From positions 2,820,031-2,884,030 of the forward strand of contig OZ036003.1 of assembly GCA_964035015.1 (NCBI GenBank): a DNA stretch of 64,000 nt. The letters run 5' to 3'. Positions 11,193 through 23,157 of the stretch are shown in pieces. Made by a program: the position numbers and the translations under genes. A model generated the notes under the pieces. The model was not told the origin of the DNA and searched no databases. It saw only the letters and a program-made list of their open reading frames with translations. Every line of letters begins with the position of its first letter. Within the stretch, counting starts at the first letter, position 1. Source of the DNA: Corallium rubrum. Its lineage: Eukaryota; Cnidaria; Anthozoa; Scleralcyonacea; Coralliidae.

Positions 11193-12652
11193 TCCCCGAG
11201 CCGGGCGGAGGGCCGAAGGCCCGGAGCCCGGTGAGGGTGCTAATCTCAACACGCGTGGAGTACATTTTACACGCGTGTAGAAAAAGCGAGGGAGACGAAA
11301 TCTGTGAAATAGTTTATTTATATATATATATATGTTTGGTACGGTGTCACACGGTAAGAATTGTTGGGCACTGGTGACTAGTGACGAAGAAAACTATAAA
11401 GTATAAACTCTCAAGCAAATAGTGTTTTGCTTTCGTTTATTTAAACGAAACGAAATGGAGCACGAAGAAAAGAAGGATACAAACAACCCGTTTAATATAT
11501 CTTGAAGAGAAACCAGAGAACTTGAAGAAACCAAACACCGTATGGTAAGCAAAAACTCGATGGGGAATTGCAGTGTTTGTAGTAACTAAGTAACTCCCTG
11601 GTCAAAATGTCAAATCATTTTAAAGTTAACGGTAGGATTTTTGTTGTTTTCATGTTTTTGCTTATTAACCTAAACAATATACAGCCTCACGCTTTCGTCT
11701 TTCCCTTTGCTCGTCCAAACCATATATAAAGCTTAAATGTAGACGTGATGTTTTTCATTAGCATTGCATTGCACCTTTTATTAAATGGCGATTTTTTTGG
11801 CTGTATTTCCAAATTTTCAACTGAAACGTTGTCTGTTTAATATTTCTTTCTGGAATCCGATTCTACCGAATTGTTTTTATCTCGGACTCTATTTTAAATG
11901 TAATTTTTGAGCTGTTGACTTTTAATTCTGCCTTTGCAAAACATGCTATATGTATAGGGAAGCCATTTAAAGCTTGTTAAAATAACCCCTTTTGAAACCT
12001 CCTAAAAACATATTTTGTACAACCAGAATTTAATGATGAAATCTAAGTTTTGCTTGATATGTTAAATCAGTTCAGTCATCTTATCCATAAATTATAGAAT
12101 TATCTTGAGGATTATCATTTGTTTTTATATCTGTTTGTTTTTATCTATTCAATTTGGCTGTACATCTTGTCCTTAATGTGCTTCTCAGCTCGAATAAATG
12201 AAGTAGAACTCAGAGAAAGAAATCTGTCTAGACAGTCATTTAGGCTTTCTTCGTTACCCTCAAATGTCGCGAAACAACAACAGCCTGCAAATCAAACATC
12301 ATTGAAGTTGCTGTTAAGAAATTTAATTTCATTTTCTGCCATGGTGTTGCTCGTGGAAGGAATCAATGTTTCGCTTGCTGCCATGTTTACCATATTTCCC
12401 ACCAGACTAATTTGAATATTCAATATTAGCACGACACCTTCTGAAATATACGATTTAGTATTCATCAACATTCTTGGGCTAGACTGCTGTATATTGCAGG
12501 CTCAGCCTCTCTCTACGCCCAGGGAAAATTGCCACCCCTGTACATCAGTGCTTAATTTAATCAGGGTGGGTGGGTGGGTGGGTGGGTGGGGGTGTTTCAA
12601 AAAAGCATTTAATAAAAGCGGGCGAGGGGTTGTTGCATTCATGTATTTCTAG
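11193..12652 (+). mobile_element. HINE copy 2, complete
   Basis: It starts TCCCCGAGCCGGGCGGAGGG, followed by the CTAATCTCAACACGCGTGGA hairpin and a (TA)n tract at about 11318-11332. It ends GGGCGAGGGGTTGTTGCATT, then TATTTCTAG followed by T. More than 1 kb of its interior parallels copy 3, for example TTTCTTTCTGGAATCCGATT near 11845 and CTTTTGAAACCTCCTAAAAAC near 11989. Length 1460 bp; non-coding. Confidence 0.7.
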
Positions 12653-12744
12653 TAATTTGAGACAATTATGCCTCTCATATCTTTTCTGTGCCTCGAAAGT
12701 GAATGTGAATGTGCGTGTGAGATGTGAAGCTGCATGAAACTCAG

Positions 12745-12905
12745 ACCAGAGAAAAGGTAATAAACTGCCTTGATTCGTTTTAATAATGAAATACTGACGT
12801 TTCGAGCAGAGACCTTCATCACATTTTACTCTGATGAAGTGCTCCGCTCGAAACGCCAGTATTTCGTTATTTAAACCAATCACAGGAGTCTACTGCCTAT
12901 GCAGC
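12745..12905. repeat. Imperfect palindrome with two head-to-head hammerhead-like motifs
   Basis: The plus strand carries CTGATGAAGTGCTCCGCTCG followed by AAACG; the minus strand carries GTGATGAAGGTCTCTGCTCG followed by AAACG. They are joined by a short TTTTACT spacer and flanked by inverted arms (AATGAAATACTGACG and CGCCAGTATTTCGTT). The two halves are diverged copies of one motif. Confidence 0.5.
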
Positions 12906-13092
12906 ACTCTACTTTTTTACACTGCATGGAAGTTAGATCTAACTTCAGGTCCAGTGTACCTTGCGGGTTTAAGAGTCCGACAAAAAAAAAACTATTCTGA
13001 CGTCAAACGGTCAAACTACTTAGTCAGAGTGGCAGAAAAATTGCTGCTATTTATACAACCTCGTACCCAGGGCCTTCTCAAATGACGGGGCG

Positions 13093-14342
13093 GAGGAGAA
13101 GACCCAGTGAACTCTATAGATACCAGGAAGGACTCCATTCAATCAACCTTTCCGCATGAAGTGAATGATCACGTGATCTTTCCTTCTGACAAATCTGATT
13201 GGCCAATGTCCAATTTTTCTCCGAAGTTTTGCGAGAGCCAGTCAAATCTCTCAACGCGTTATCCATGCACTTCATGCGGAAAGGTCTATTGCCAGGACTA
13301 AAAAGTGAGGCAAAACATTGCGGCAATGGAGAATTTTTGGACGTCAGTTCTAGGCTCCAACGCGGTCACCTTGGATGTCAGCCTTAGTCTTTTTTCTCGC
13401 GGCCGAACCACAGGCGGCCCAAACGTACACCCTCTTGAGCTCGAGCAGTGTTGTGTTCCTTTTGTGTTTACTTTCTGTACTTACAAGATAAATCCTCTGG
13501 GACCAGGGTATAGAAATTCGAAATAAATTTAGACTCACAGAGAATATTCAAACTTAGACATAGAAATATTTCAGACGGCCCTCACTTGAAGCTCCGTAAA
13601 ATCCACGAAAACCACTCGATCTCGCTAAAATTGTCATCAGTACATTCGTCAAGAACTTGGCTTTCACTTCTTTGCTCTTTCGACCCAAACGTTCATCTTC
13701 GCAGCTCGAGAAACGTTCCTACAAACTGAGGTGACACAGGCCATTCGTATATACGCATACGGTGAGAGCTTTTGTGAAGCTAAAGCCGGTTTGTATACAA
13801 ACGTAGAGCTGCATAGAAGATGCATAGAAGATGAAAGAGCAATGAACCAAAAGCCGAGTTCTTTAGGAATATACTACGTCTACGGCAATTTTCGCGAGAT
13901 CGAGCGATTTTTGTGTATTTTACGGAGCTTTAAATGAGCGTCGTCTAAGATATTCTTTATTCAAAGTTGCCAGCCTTTCCTTATTTTTAGTATAAAGAGG
14001 TTATATTTAACCAGAAATAAACATCTCATCGAAATATAGTTGAAACTCGAGTCGGAAGTCAGAAAGACACAAGCATCAACAAACAGAAATTGAGCAGAAG
14101 CAAGTTATATTCTATATTCCATTTGAATTTGTGCCAACGGTCAACATACGCAGTTCGCCCGTAAAGGAAATGAGTGATTCGGTCGCGAAAAAAAAAAGAC
14201 TAAGACTGACATCCAAGATGACCGCGTAGGGGCCTAGAACTGACGTCCAAAAATTCCCCATTGCCGCCATGTTTTGCCTCACTTTTTGATTGGGAGTCAG
14301 CCTTCCAAGTATATATATAGAGAGAGTTCACTGAGAAGACCT
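13093..14342. repeat. 1.25-kb imperfect palindrome
   Basis: 13301-13406 is the reverse complement of 14181-14287 at roughly 90 percent (GTGAGGCAAAACATTGCGGC, GGACGTCAGTTCTAGG). Inner arms at 13575-13620 and 13880-13932 also pair (AAGCTCCGTAAAATCCAC), as do outer ends carrying GAAGACCCAGTGAACTC and GAGTTCACTGAGAAGACC. It is probably a non-autonomous DNA transposon with very long inverted repeats or an inverted duplicate. Confidence 0.6.
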
Positions 14343-15250
14343 TGGCAAAGGCTGGTCACGTGACCCCATGAATTTTGTAATATTTTGATGAGACTCACAC
14401 TGTACCGGGGTCTCGGTACAGACACTGATAAACAGAGTATAGTTGACTTGCCTATGTAAAACTATTCAGCGAACTATTTAAGCAACCAAGAATAAGAAAA
14501 AAACGTACAAATATTAACAAGACATTCTCTTAACAAATTTATCAAATCCGTTAATGACCATCTTTAGTTTTAAAGTATAGCGTCTATACTACAACATATT
14601 TGCTTTATTCTAAATGCAAGCAAAAAGTGTTTATTTGTTTCTGGACTTCCCGAATCTAATTTTAAAAGTTTAGGAATATACAAAGTCAAAGTATTCAGTA
14701 CTGATCTATAATGTTCGTCAATTGTTCTGGTATTGTTGTTGATCGAATATTTGTAAGTACAACCTCAACGAGGACAGCAGATTCGATTATGCCGTTTGAA
14801 TATAAATCGACACTGGATACAACAATTAGATTTCCAAAAATCCCAAACGTGTGGACAAGAAACAAAAATGCGCTATACTGGACGGTAAATAAATTTCAAA
14901 AATCAACAGCATTCGAATATTTAAGTGTATGTAGCTGTACCTGTTCCACAGTTGTTCTATTGAAAGTCGGTTTCTATTGATGATCATTCGTCGCCTTCGG
15001 CTTTATTTCTGTTGAATGACGGCGACAAATATGAAATATGCATGGAGCAAATATCGTAATTCAACGTTAGTTTTTTGAAATATCTCTGATTTGCCGCTCG
15101 ATTCTTCTTTACGTTTTACTTTTATAAGAACCGAATCAACCGCTCCCCCCAGGACGGACGAAGTTCAAATTACCACGTCACCAAATACTCCACAAATCTT
15201 GGACTATTTTGGAATCACGTGACCAGCCTTTGCCGGGTCTTCTCCACTGA
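14329..15250. mobile_element. DNA-transposon-like unit with about 35-bp TIRs
   Basis: 14329-14366 (GAGAAGACCTTGGCAAAGGC, TGGTCACGTGA) is inverted at 15213-15250 (TCACGTGACCAGCCTTTGCC, GGGTCTTCTC). The interior is non-coding. The end sequence also matches the outer ends of the neighbouring palindrome, so the two units share a family. Confidence 0.5.
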
Positions 15251-15252
15251 CC

Positions 15253-16395
15253 TATACATAACTGGACTGCGGGGGTGCTGCCCAAAAATGTGTGACCATT
15301 TTCAGATTCAAAATGCAGGTGGGATTTATAGTGCTAATGGTAGCGACCACTGACTTGTATTTATTCCAATTTTTTATATTTATGTAAATAAATGCAAGGC
15401 GATTTTTGTCACTTTACATGCATGGTTGGTAATTGTTAATTGTGCAACCAAGACTGAAAAGGCGTACTGAACGATTTGTCTGGCCAAATAGGAATATCAG
15501 TAGAACATGATTTCGAGTTTGTATAAACAAAATATCAGTTTACGTTTGTTGCTTTGCGGCTTGGGACATTTTCATGATAAGAGACTTATTGTGACTCTGA
15601 ACTAGAATATAATTACTAGACAATCAATTATTGCTGTAGGTTTGTATCTCTGAATTGAAGACGTCCCGTGTGTACAGCACGAATAATCGGCAACAAAATA
15701 AACAATATATGGAAGTTCTACAAAGATTTTGTTTTGTGAAGTCCCCTGCTTTATAAGGAAGGGCAAGCGATGAAGAACACGAGAAAATGGTAAAGAAGCG
15801 AGGCGTAAGCCTAAGCTGAGTTCTCGTTAGAGTATCTTTATCAATCAACCTTTTCCAAGTGTCGTTATAACTCGATAAAGTCATCCTAATGACGTTTAGA
15901 AGACGAAAGGCTTCCGACTGACGGATTTTGACGGTCTTCCACTGTCCCAGTCTCGACCGTCTGGTAGTTTGTCGTCCGGCTTTCTTCATTTACCGGACTA
16001 TAAAACACCACGACGAGTTTCTTTTCTAAAATATGCAATTTTAAATACCTGTGTTAACAGTCCGGTCCTTAAGTGTCGGACAGCGACCATTACCATTAGC
16101 ATTAGCAGAAGGACCTATAAATGCCGCCATTTTGAAACTGAAAGTTGTCACCACTTTTCCCACTGATCTGAAAAGTAGGACAGGATCGAGTTTTCTATTG
16201 TGTCGGATGAGCTGATTTGAAGTCAGCATATTTCAGAGATCATTAGAAACTCCAATTGTGCACGCAAATCAAACTGAGATACTTGCGAAATGAGTTTAGA
16301 GTCTGGCCAATATATTTACTTTGCTAACCACAAATGCACAAGAACCTGAACTTAATTTGACGCTTCACAGTTGGCTTCTCTCCCCAGATAATTAG
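15253..16395. other. Intronic, nothing recognised
   Basis: No conserved exon, repeat unit or element end was recognised. The 121-codon minus-strand frame at 15624-15989 has no motif or splice context. Confidence 0.35.
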
Positions 16396-16601
16396 AGCCA
16401 ACGGCGGCCATATTGGAGTGACCTCATTACAAATTCAATGGCTAATCTGAGAGGAGAAGCAAAACTGACCGACATCAAATAACTGTCCAACCAATATGTC
16501 CCTTCACTAACATTAAATAGAAAATGTCAGAATGCCCTCCAACATGTCTGCAACGCCACGGTAGTTGTTCGCTAGTCACTCCAACATGGCCGCCGTTGGC
16601 T
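16396..16601. mobile_element. MITE with 26-bp TIRs
   Basis: AGCCAACGGCGGCCATATTG with GAGTGAC at the left is inverted as GTCACTCCAACATGGCCGCCG with TTGGCT at the right. Length about 206 bp, non-coding. Confidence 0.6.
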
Positions 16602-16614
16602 TCATTTTCGGTAA

Positions 16615-16755
16615 AGGCGGTTTTCCACTAGGCGACATTTGTCGACCCACTCGACATTTTTCTTTTGTCTTGGCTAATTAGTTCCACTCGAGAGCTTGCG
16701 AGACAAAAGAAAATGTCGCTTCGCGCGACATTTTTCGCCTAGTGGAAAACCGCCG
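16615..16755. mobile_element. PIF/Harbinger-like MITE (141 bp) with TAA duplication
   Basis: Left end AGGCGGTTTTCCACTAGGCG and right end CGCCTAGTGGAAAACCGCCG, flanked by TAA at 16612-16614 and 16756-16758. It sits 13 bp from the preceding MITE. Confidence 0.65.
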
Positions 16756-17082
16756 TAATAGAAACTCGTTCCAGTATGTCCAAGCTACCGACACGGTACT
16801 GATTTCCCTGGTGCTGTCATCATGAATTATTAATGATTTAATACTAATAGCACTACGAACTTGTGCTTCGAACATACAAAATTTCCGTGGCGACCATCTT
16901 GGTACTCCAAATTTTTCATTTTCGGTGCATGGCATCATTTTTATGGCCGGTCAGCAATCTAGATACAGAGATAATTGGTGTATATAACCACGAAAAGATA
17001 TCCTGGGACTATGCTAAGGCAACATACCTAACACTAATTGCTAAAACGAGGTTCTGTTAACTCTTGAATGTGATTTTGGCAG

Positions 17083-17125
17083 GAAATATCTGAGGGACAA
17101 CGAACGCTTACAACTGGCCTCCAAG
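17083..17125 (+). CDS. cabin1: cabin1 exon 2 in window (43 bp)
   Basis: Between acceptor TGATTTTGGCAG and donor GTAACA it completes the split lysine codon and encodes KYLRDNERLQLASK, which matches the conserved KYLRDADRQVLAQ segment of CABIN1. It leaves in phase 0. Too short to call alone; phase and order with its neighbours are the support. Confidence 0.8.
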
Positions 17126-17160
17126 GTAACACGCATATATTGTCTGTATAAAATAATTAC

Positions 17161-17304
17161 CAATTATTGGACGAGCCTGAGCGCTAAATATCATGATTCG
17201 ACAGTGGCGAGCTACATTTGCCGATGCTGAAGGCAGAGGAAAATAACTGGTAGCGAGGCACTGACAAATCATGATATTTTGCGATAGACGAGTTCAATAA
17301 TTGA
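17161..17304. mobile_element. MITE with about 43-bp TIRs
   Basis: CAATTATTGGACGAGCCTGA with ATATCATGATT on the left is inverted on the right (AATCATGATATTTTGCGATA, GACGAGTTCAATAATTG). It lies only 36 bp beyond the donor of the preceding cabin1 exon. Confidence 0.6.
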
Positions 17305-17603
17305 TTTACCATTCATAAAATAGTTAAAAGTTTGAAATGCCTGACATTAGAGATCGCCATTCTTCTCTCTGTCTTCGGCTTACTAAAATCTTACTGTTGT
17401 CACGAGTCTTGCTTTTTATCTCACTAAATCTTCCTTTAAAATGTTTCTTTTCTGGAGTATATTGTCGTTATGGATGCTTCCAAATACTCTCGATTACTTC
17501 CTCGGATAGCTGTCAGCAACGCTATCGTTAGTGTGCAAGTGAAATATAACAATGCTTTATTCCTCATAATTCCTCACCAATCACAGCAGGTTTCAAGTAA
17601 CAA

Positions 17604-18658
17604 CAAGACGCCCGCTAGGCGTTAACTTGGGCTACTCATAGCAATGCAGCTTGGCATAGCCTGTGCTAAGCGTTTGTTAAAAAGTACAAAATAGCCTACA
17701 GTGAAGTTTTAGGCAAGTTCTCCAGCCCTTCGTGAAAATGCTTGGATTGAGCTACCATTGGTGGCAAAACATTGGTGACAAAAGATTGGTGGGCGAACTG
17801 GCAGCTAACTTCACGGCGTTAATCTAGACGTGCCGAAACAGTTCGACATATTACTTGCGTTTTGTAGTTATTAGACTAAGCAGCAAGCGGTTACTCAGTA
17901 ACCAGTATATTACCTAGGCGATCGACAACAAGCGAACGTGCCAAGGAACTATTAAAATGCACACACTCGATGAAATTATATTAAAGCTAGTGAAGGCTGT
18001 GAAGCATGCAGTCGGAATCACATCTAGTTTATTTGGCATAACTTTATTAACACAACAATACATAATCCCAGGCAATAACAAAGAAAATTACAAATATTAA
18101 AATTACCTCAATAATACATTTAAAGTTTTCCATTTAGCATAAACAGCACGAAATGTCAACACAGCTTATTTAATACGACCGTCCTTTGCAAGTTGTCAGT
18201 TTTCAACGTTGTTTATGTCTCGCTCATCTTGCAGATGGTTTCCAATAGTCAGCATGTTATCAGATTGTGAGCATGAGTAATACTCTTCAGTATTAAAATT
18301 CAATAAATCATATAAATCGTTTATAATCAGTTTGTCTTGATCGAGATGGCGGAATTCCAAGATCGAAATACCGCCGTAGTGAACATATTTAATATTTAAC
18401 ATTAACATTAATCAATAACAGTGTTCAGTAAGTCACCTGTGATCTTCTAAAAGCTTCGAGAACTCTTCGTCAAACCAGGTCAAACGTCAAGCTGTCAAAA
18501 AGAAAGAACTTGACTGCCGAGCATGCTAGTGAGCATGCCAATGACCACCGGAAGTAAAATGTGCAAAAATGCAATATCGCGACGCAAAAAAGTCGCGAAA
18601 AATAATAACACGACCAAAGCCGAAACCTGGACTCGGCCACCACAGGTAGCCCGAGTAA
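17604..18658 (+). mobile_element. Non-autonomous DNA transposon, family A (TTAACTCGGGCTAC ends)
   Basis: It starts CAAGACGCCCGCTAGGCG then TTAACTTGGGCTAC and ends GGTAGCCCGAGTAAT, giving inverted ends. Related copies are 19316-23410 (inverted and nested), 25843-26110 (partial) and 34694-35787. The interior shares ATTTGGCATAACTTTATTAA and AACACTGTTATTGAT-type blocks with the inverted copy. An open frame at 18196-18408 is not conserved as protein between copies. Confidence 0.55.
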
Positions 18659-18689
18659 TAATTCAATAATTCCACTTACCTAAAGCTAA

Positions 18690-18990
18690 GATGAACTGGG
18701 GAAAACATAAATTAATTTATCACGCTCTGAACGATTTTAACAATTTAAACCCTGACTTTCATGACATTAAATCGCTGTCATTGTTTAAACTTAAACTTGA
18801 CAAATTATCCTCTTAATTGCTACTATATGTAATCATATCTATTTTTACTATCTTATATTTACTTATTTCATTTATGTTACACAGGGCCCCATTGAAAAAC
18901 ACTTCGGTGACATGGGCTATTATAAAAGGAAAAAACTATGACCCAGTCTCCCCGACTATAACCGTCAATTCGAATCAGTGAGCCCGAGTT
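18690..18990 (+). pseudogene. LINE 3'-end fragment (ORF C-terminus and 3' UTR)
   Basis: The plus strand reads LNDFNNLNPDFHDIKSLSLF then KLKLDKLSS and a stop. This resembles the conserved C-terminal tail of CR1/L2/Jockey-type LINE proteins. An AT-rich 3' UTR and CAGGGCCCCATTGAAAAACA follow. A related inverted 3' UTR piece lies at 25641-25680. Confidence 0.5.
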
Positions 18991-19669
18991 CAACTTAATT
19001 ACAAAGTATATTAAATATAATACATAATAACAAGCACATTGTAAAAGAAATAATGTGCTAACTTTTCTGGTTGTTGACAAGACTTCTAGGGCAACCTGAA
19101 AAGAAAAATAATGCATACTTGTATGTGAATAATGCAGGAGCCATTACGATTATAACTTGCAATGAAATTTAGGCTACTATATCTCACTTTTGTGTTCTCA
19201 TATAATCCTGACTTTACTTCAGGTGCTTCGCGCCTTTGCAAAATCAATAATTATATTTCGAACAAAGAAGTTCGATATAACTATGCTAGTTTAAAGCCTG
19301 AGACTTCTCGTGCATAATTACTCGGGCTACTTGTGGTAGCCGAGTCTAGGTTTCGGTGGCTTTCCTGTATTATTATTTTTCTGGTCGACAAATTGCAATT
19401 ATTGCATCATCCCGATAGGCTTTGCGAAACCACGCGTTGTGGCTTATCTTCATGCGCCATGATATGATAGATAGATAGATAGATAGTTTAATAATCAATT
19501 TACATCACAGCCTTGCTAGGCTGAATTGCGTAAATTTACAATAATACATTTCATGAGAACACTAAAAAGCTAAAAAGTTATATAAATCTATAAGTAAACG
19601 ACTAATGTTATATTAACTAATTACTAATTACTGATTACAATAAAAATTCAATTTAAGTGGATACTCGAC

Positions 19670-21664
19670 TTAGGTGCACATCGCTGGAATAAAAGTGTTT
19701 TTAAATCTGTTTGTACGGGTATAGTGTTTATCAAAAACACGCTTTCGCCTCAGATTATAACTGGAGACATGCCTGGGAGGAAGCAGGTGATGGAGCTTAT
19801 GTGATGGATCCGATACAACAGTGTTAAATAGCTTCCTACATTGATACTGTCGCCTATCTTTAAGCGTGATAAGATTAAATACTTCGAGGTTGTTCGTGTA
19901 GGCTACGTTCGGCGAGATAATAGAAAGAGCACGTTTTTGAACATGCTCTAGGTCGTCGCTTAAATACGTTGGTATGGAGTTATGGAAAACTGGCGAGCAG
20001 TACTCTAAAACGGGCCTAACACAGCTAGAATAAAAATTAATAATATCACATGATGGTACTTTCGCACGTTTCAATAACATAAGAAAATATAGACGTTTGT
20101 TCGCCTTTTTGATCGTTTCATTGATATGTTCGTTCCATTGGAGCGTGTTAGAAATCGTAACCCCCAAGATCTTAGCATGATCAACTAGACCCAAATCCTT
20201 GGAGTTAACTACAATCGGATCGAACTGGTGCTTGGTCTTCTTGAAATCAATAATTAACTCTTTGCATTTATCCTCATTCAGCTGAAGCTTATGTTCGACT
20301 GACCAACTCTCCACCAATTCAACGGCATCCTGGATATGACTGCTGGATCTTTTAGGGACTACTTCAGCGAGAGTGGAGTCGTCGACATACTTCCACATGC
20401 TCAAATCGGGAGGGTTAAGGTCATTTATCATAAGGAGGAATAACCAGGGTCCAAGTTTCGTGCCCTGTGGCACTCCGGATGGAACGTGCCCCCAATCAGA
20501 AAAGCAATCCCTAGAGAGCTTGACACGTTGCCTTCTTTCCATTAGAAAGTCGCAGACCCAGCGAGCTACACCGTGCGGGATGCGCAGGCTGTGCACTTTA
20601 TCAGCAAGGATTTGGTGGTCGATGAGGTCGAACGCTTTCCTGTAATCCAATAATAGTACCCTAACAGCAGCTCCACTAGCATCGGTGGCCTTCGACCATG
20701 TATGAATCATAGAGATAAGCGCTTGTGCCGTAGAAGACTTGGGTATGGCTCCAAATTGGTTTGGATCAATAATCTCAAGGACCGCGGGGGCGACATAGGT
20801 GACCACCACGAAGTCCTCGGCCACTTTCGACAAAGCTGAAGTCAGTGAGATTGGTCTGATGTGTTTGCTGACGAGAGTAACTGGTTTTACCTTTGGCAGC
20901 GGGGTCACGTTCGCGTACTTCCATGAAGGTGGAAGTTCTTGCTCGACAAAAGAACTGTTAAGAATGGAACAAACAGGAGCAGCAAAGATGTCAGCGTAGT
21001 CTTTAAGTAACCAATTTGCCACCTCGTCAGGGCCGGATGCTTTGCGAGAGTTCAGCTTCGATAGTGCTGTACATACGGTCGTTTCGGTTAGCTCAAGTAC
21101 CTCAGAATCGGTTTCAAATGGGGGAAGAAAATCCAGCGGTTTGTAAGCGGACATGGGTTCCAGAAGAGCATCGTTGATCATATTTGCAATGTCTTCCATT
21201 GATTGATCTTGGATTCCGTCAATGTGGAGTTGTGATTTAAGATCTTCACTTCCTGTTGATGGCACCATACCTGCAATTTTCTTAACATCACTCCACCATT
21301 TGCTGGGTTTGGCCTTCTTCAGGTTCTCAACCTTGGACGCGTAGAACCTGCTTCGACAGGACTTTCTTTTGCGATTTACAATGTTTCGATAGTGCCGATA
21401 GCGTTGCGTATCACCCTCCGCAAAAGCCTTCTGACGTAAATTAATTAGATGTTTAAATTCGGCAGTAATCCACGGTGCATCATTCACATGAAGCCTAACA
21501 CTCTTTAGGGGCATTATGATATCCATGCCGGAATTAACGAAGTCAAGAAACAGCTGTAGTTTGTCTTTGCAGCGATCCATTGAGTCTATGATGGACCAGT
21601 CAATAGAGCTGAGATATCTCCCAAGTTCCTGTTTTCTACTTGGGCGGGTATCCCTCCGGGTCAC
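19670..21664 (-). CDS. Non-LTR retrotransposon (LINE) reverse transcriptase, 664 codons, endonuclease missing
   Basis: The frame encodes a LINE linker and RT. SRKASGPDEVANWLL (about 206-220) and RPISLTSALSKVAEDF are early RT blocks. LLLDYRKAFDLIDH (337-350) is motif A, SGVPQGTKLGPWLF (396-409) motif B and KYVDDSTL (425-432) the catalytic C motif. The thumb and C-terminal domain follow, ending IPAMCT. The frame stays open upstream to about 21740, where the sequence changes to family A transposon, so the copy is 5'-truncated and lacks the AP endonuclease. The given start is a GTG-type codon, not a true initiator. The 3' end at about 19465-19490 carries a (TATC)n tail. The clade looks CR1/L2-like, tentatively. 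A long intact frame suggests recent insertion. Confidence 0.8.
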   Translation of the reverse strand: MTRRDTRPSRKQELGRYLSSIDWSIIDSMDRCKDKLQLFLDFVNSGMDIIMPLKSVRLHVNDAPWITAEFKHLINLRQKAFAEGDTQRYRHYRNIVNRKRKSCRSRFYASKVENLKKAKPSKWWSDVKKIAGMVPSTGSEDLKSQLHIDGIQDQSMEDIANMINDALLEPMSAYKPLDFLPPFETDSEVLELTETTVCTALSKLNSRKASGPDEVANWLLKDYADIFAAPVCSILNSSFVEQELPPSWKYANVTPLPKVKPVTLVSKHIRPISLTSALSKVAEDFVVVTYVAPAVLEIIDPNQFGAIPKSSTAQALISMIHTWSKATDASGAAVRVLLLDYRKAFDLIDHQILADKVHSLRIPHGVARWVCDFLMERRQRVKLSRDCFSDWGHVPSGVPQGTKLGPWLFLLMINDLNPPDLSMWKYVDDSTLAEVVPKRSSSHIQDAVELVESWSVEHKLQLNEDKCKELIIDFKKTKHQFDPIVVNSKDLGLVDHAKILGVTISNTLQWNEHINETIKKANKRLYFLMLLKRAKVPSCDIINFYSSCVRPVLEYCSPVFHNSIPTYLSDDLEHVQKRALSIISPNVAYTNNLEVFNLITLKDRRQYQCRKLFNTVVSDPSHKLHHLLPPRHVSSYNLRRKRVFDKHYTRTNRFKNTFIPAMCT

Positions 21665-22263
21665 AGTACGGCGGCTTGAGGTGCGAGCCGACCTCTCCTG
21701 GTCGCTATTGCTCGATCGAGTGAGTCGTTGGCCTGGTTTGAAGTTTTTAGAAGATCACAAGTGACTTACTGAACACTGTTATTGATCAGTCATGTGGCTG
21801 ACAACTGTGTTAATGTTAAATATGCTCACTACGCTTACAACTGCAGACATTGATGGCTGTAAATCTACACTAATATCTGGGTAATATTCCGCCGTGTCTC
21901 GATCAAGACAAACTGATTATAAAGGATTTGTATGATTTATTGAATTTCAATACTGAAAAGAATTACTCATGCTCACAATCTGATAACCTGCTGACTATTG
22001 GAAACTATCTTCAAGCTGAGCGATACATAAACAACGTTGAAAACAGAATATTGACAACTTGCAATTAAGGACGGGTAAATATGCGGTGTTGACATTTCGT
22101 GCTGAAAGAGACTCAAGTTTACGCTAAATGGGGAAACTTTAAGTATACTGAAGTAATTTTAATATTCGTAGTTTGCTTTGTTATTGCCTAGATTATGTAT
22201 TGGTATGTTAATAAAGTTATGCCAAATTAACTCGATGTGATTGAACTGCTTCACTGGCTTCAA

Positions 22264-22379
22264 TCCCCGAGCCCGGGCGTAGGGCAGAAGGCCCGGAGCC
22301 CGGCGAGGGTGCTAATCTCGACATGCGTGGAGTCCATTTTACACGCGTGGTTTAAAAGCGAAGGGAGACGTAATCTTGG

Positions 22380-22463
<84 letters not shown>

Positions 22464-23157
22464 TGGTACGCTGTCACGCGGCTCAAAATCATTTTAAAGT
22501 TAACGGTAGGGGATTTGTATTTTGTCCTTATGTCCTAAAACAATATACAGTTTCACGTTCTTGTGCTTTCCCTTTGCTCGTCCAAACCATAAGTCAGCTT
22601 AACTAAAGCTAACTTAAAACACTACCTTAGGCTTATATTAACCGTGGTGGACGTGCATGCAGTTTTTATTATTAAAAATACTCATGGGCTTTGGCGGTTT
22701 TCTTGGCTGTGTTTCCAAATTTTGGACTGAAACGTTGTCTGTTTAATACTTCTTTCTGGAATCCGATAATACTGAATTGTTTTTATCTCAGACTTTATTA
22801 TAAATGTAATTTTTGAGCTGTTAACTTTTAATTCTGCCTTTACAAAATGTGCATGCATAGAGAGAGAAGCCATTTAAAGGCTTGCTAAAAATAATCCCAT
22901 CCCTTTTGAAACCTCCTAAAAACAATGTATTTTTTAAATCCAGAATTTAATAATGAAATCTAATTTTTGCTTTGATATGTTCAACTTTCATTAAATTTAA
23001 ATGACTTAAATCAGTTTTTCCTCCTATCGACCTATCCATAAATTCTATGATTTAATATCCCAAAGGATTTTTAAAAATATCATTTGTTTTTATATCTGTT
23101 TGTTTTTATATTGGCTGTATATCAGGAGTGCTTATTTTAATCAGGAGGTGGGTGGAA
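22264..23157 (+). mobile_element. HINE copy 3, 3' end lost
   Basis: It starts TCCCCGAGCCCGGGCGTAGG with the CGACATGCGTGGAG hairpin, then a long (TA)n at about 22386-22460. The interior parallels copy 2 (GAAACGTTGTCTGTTTAATA, GAAGCCATTTAAAGG). The terminal GGGCGAGGGG...CTAG block is absent; similarity stops near TTTTAATCAGGAGGTGGGTG. Confidence 0.65.

Noticed and set aside
18196..18408. Possible captured gene in family A (NDLYDLLNFNTEEYYSCSQS)
   Set aside because: The inverted copy near 21930-22065 keeps the frame, but most differences are amino-acid changing and stops border it, so there is no sign of protein selection.
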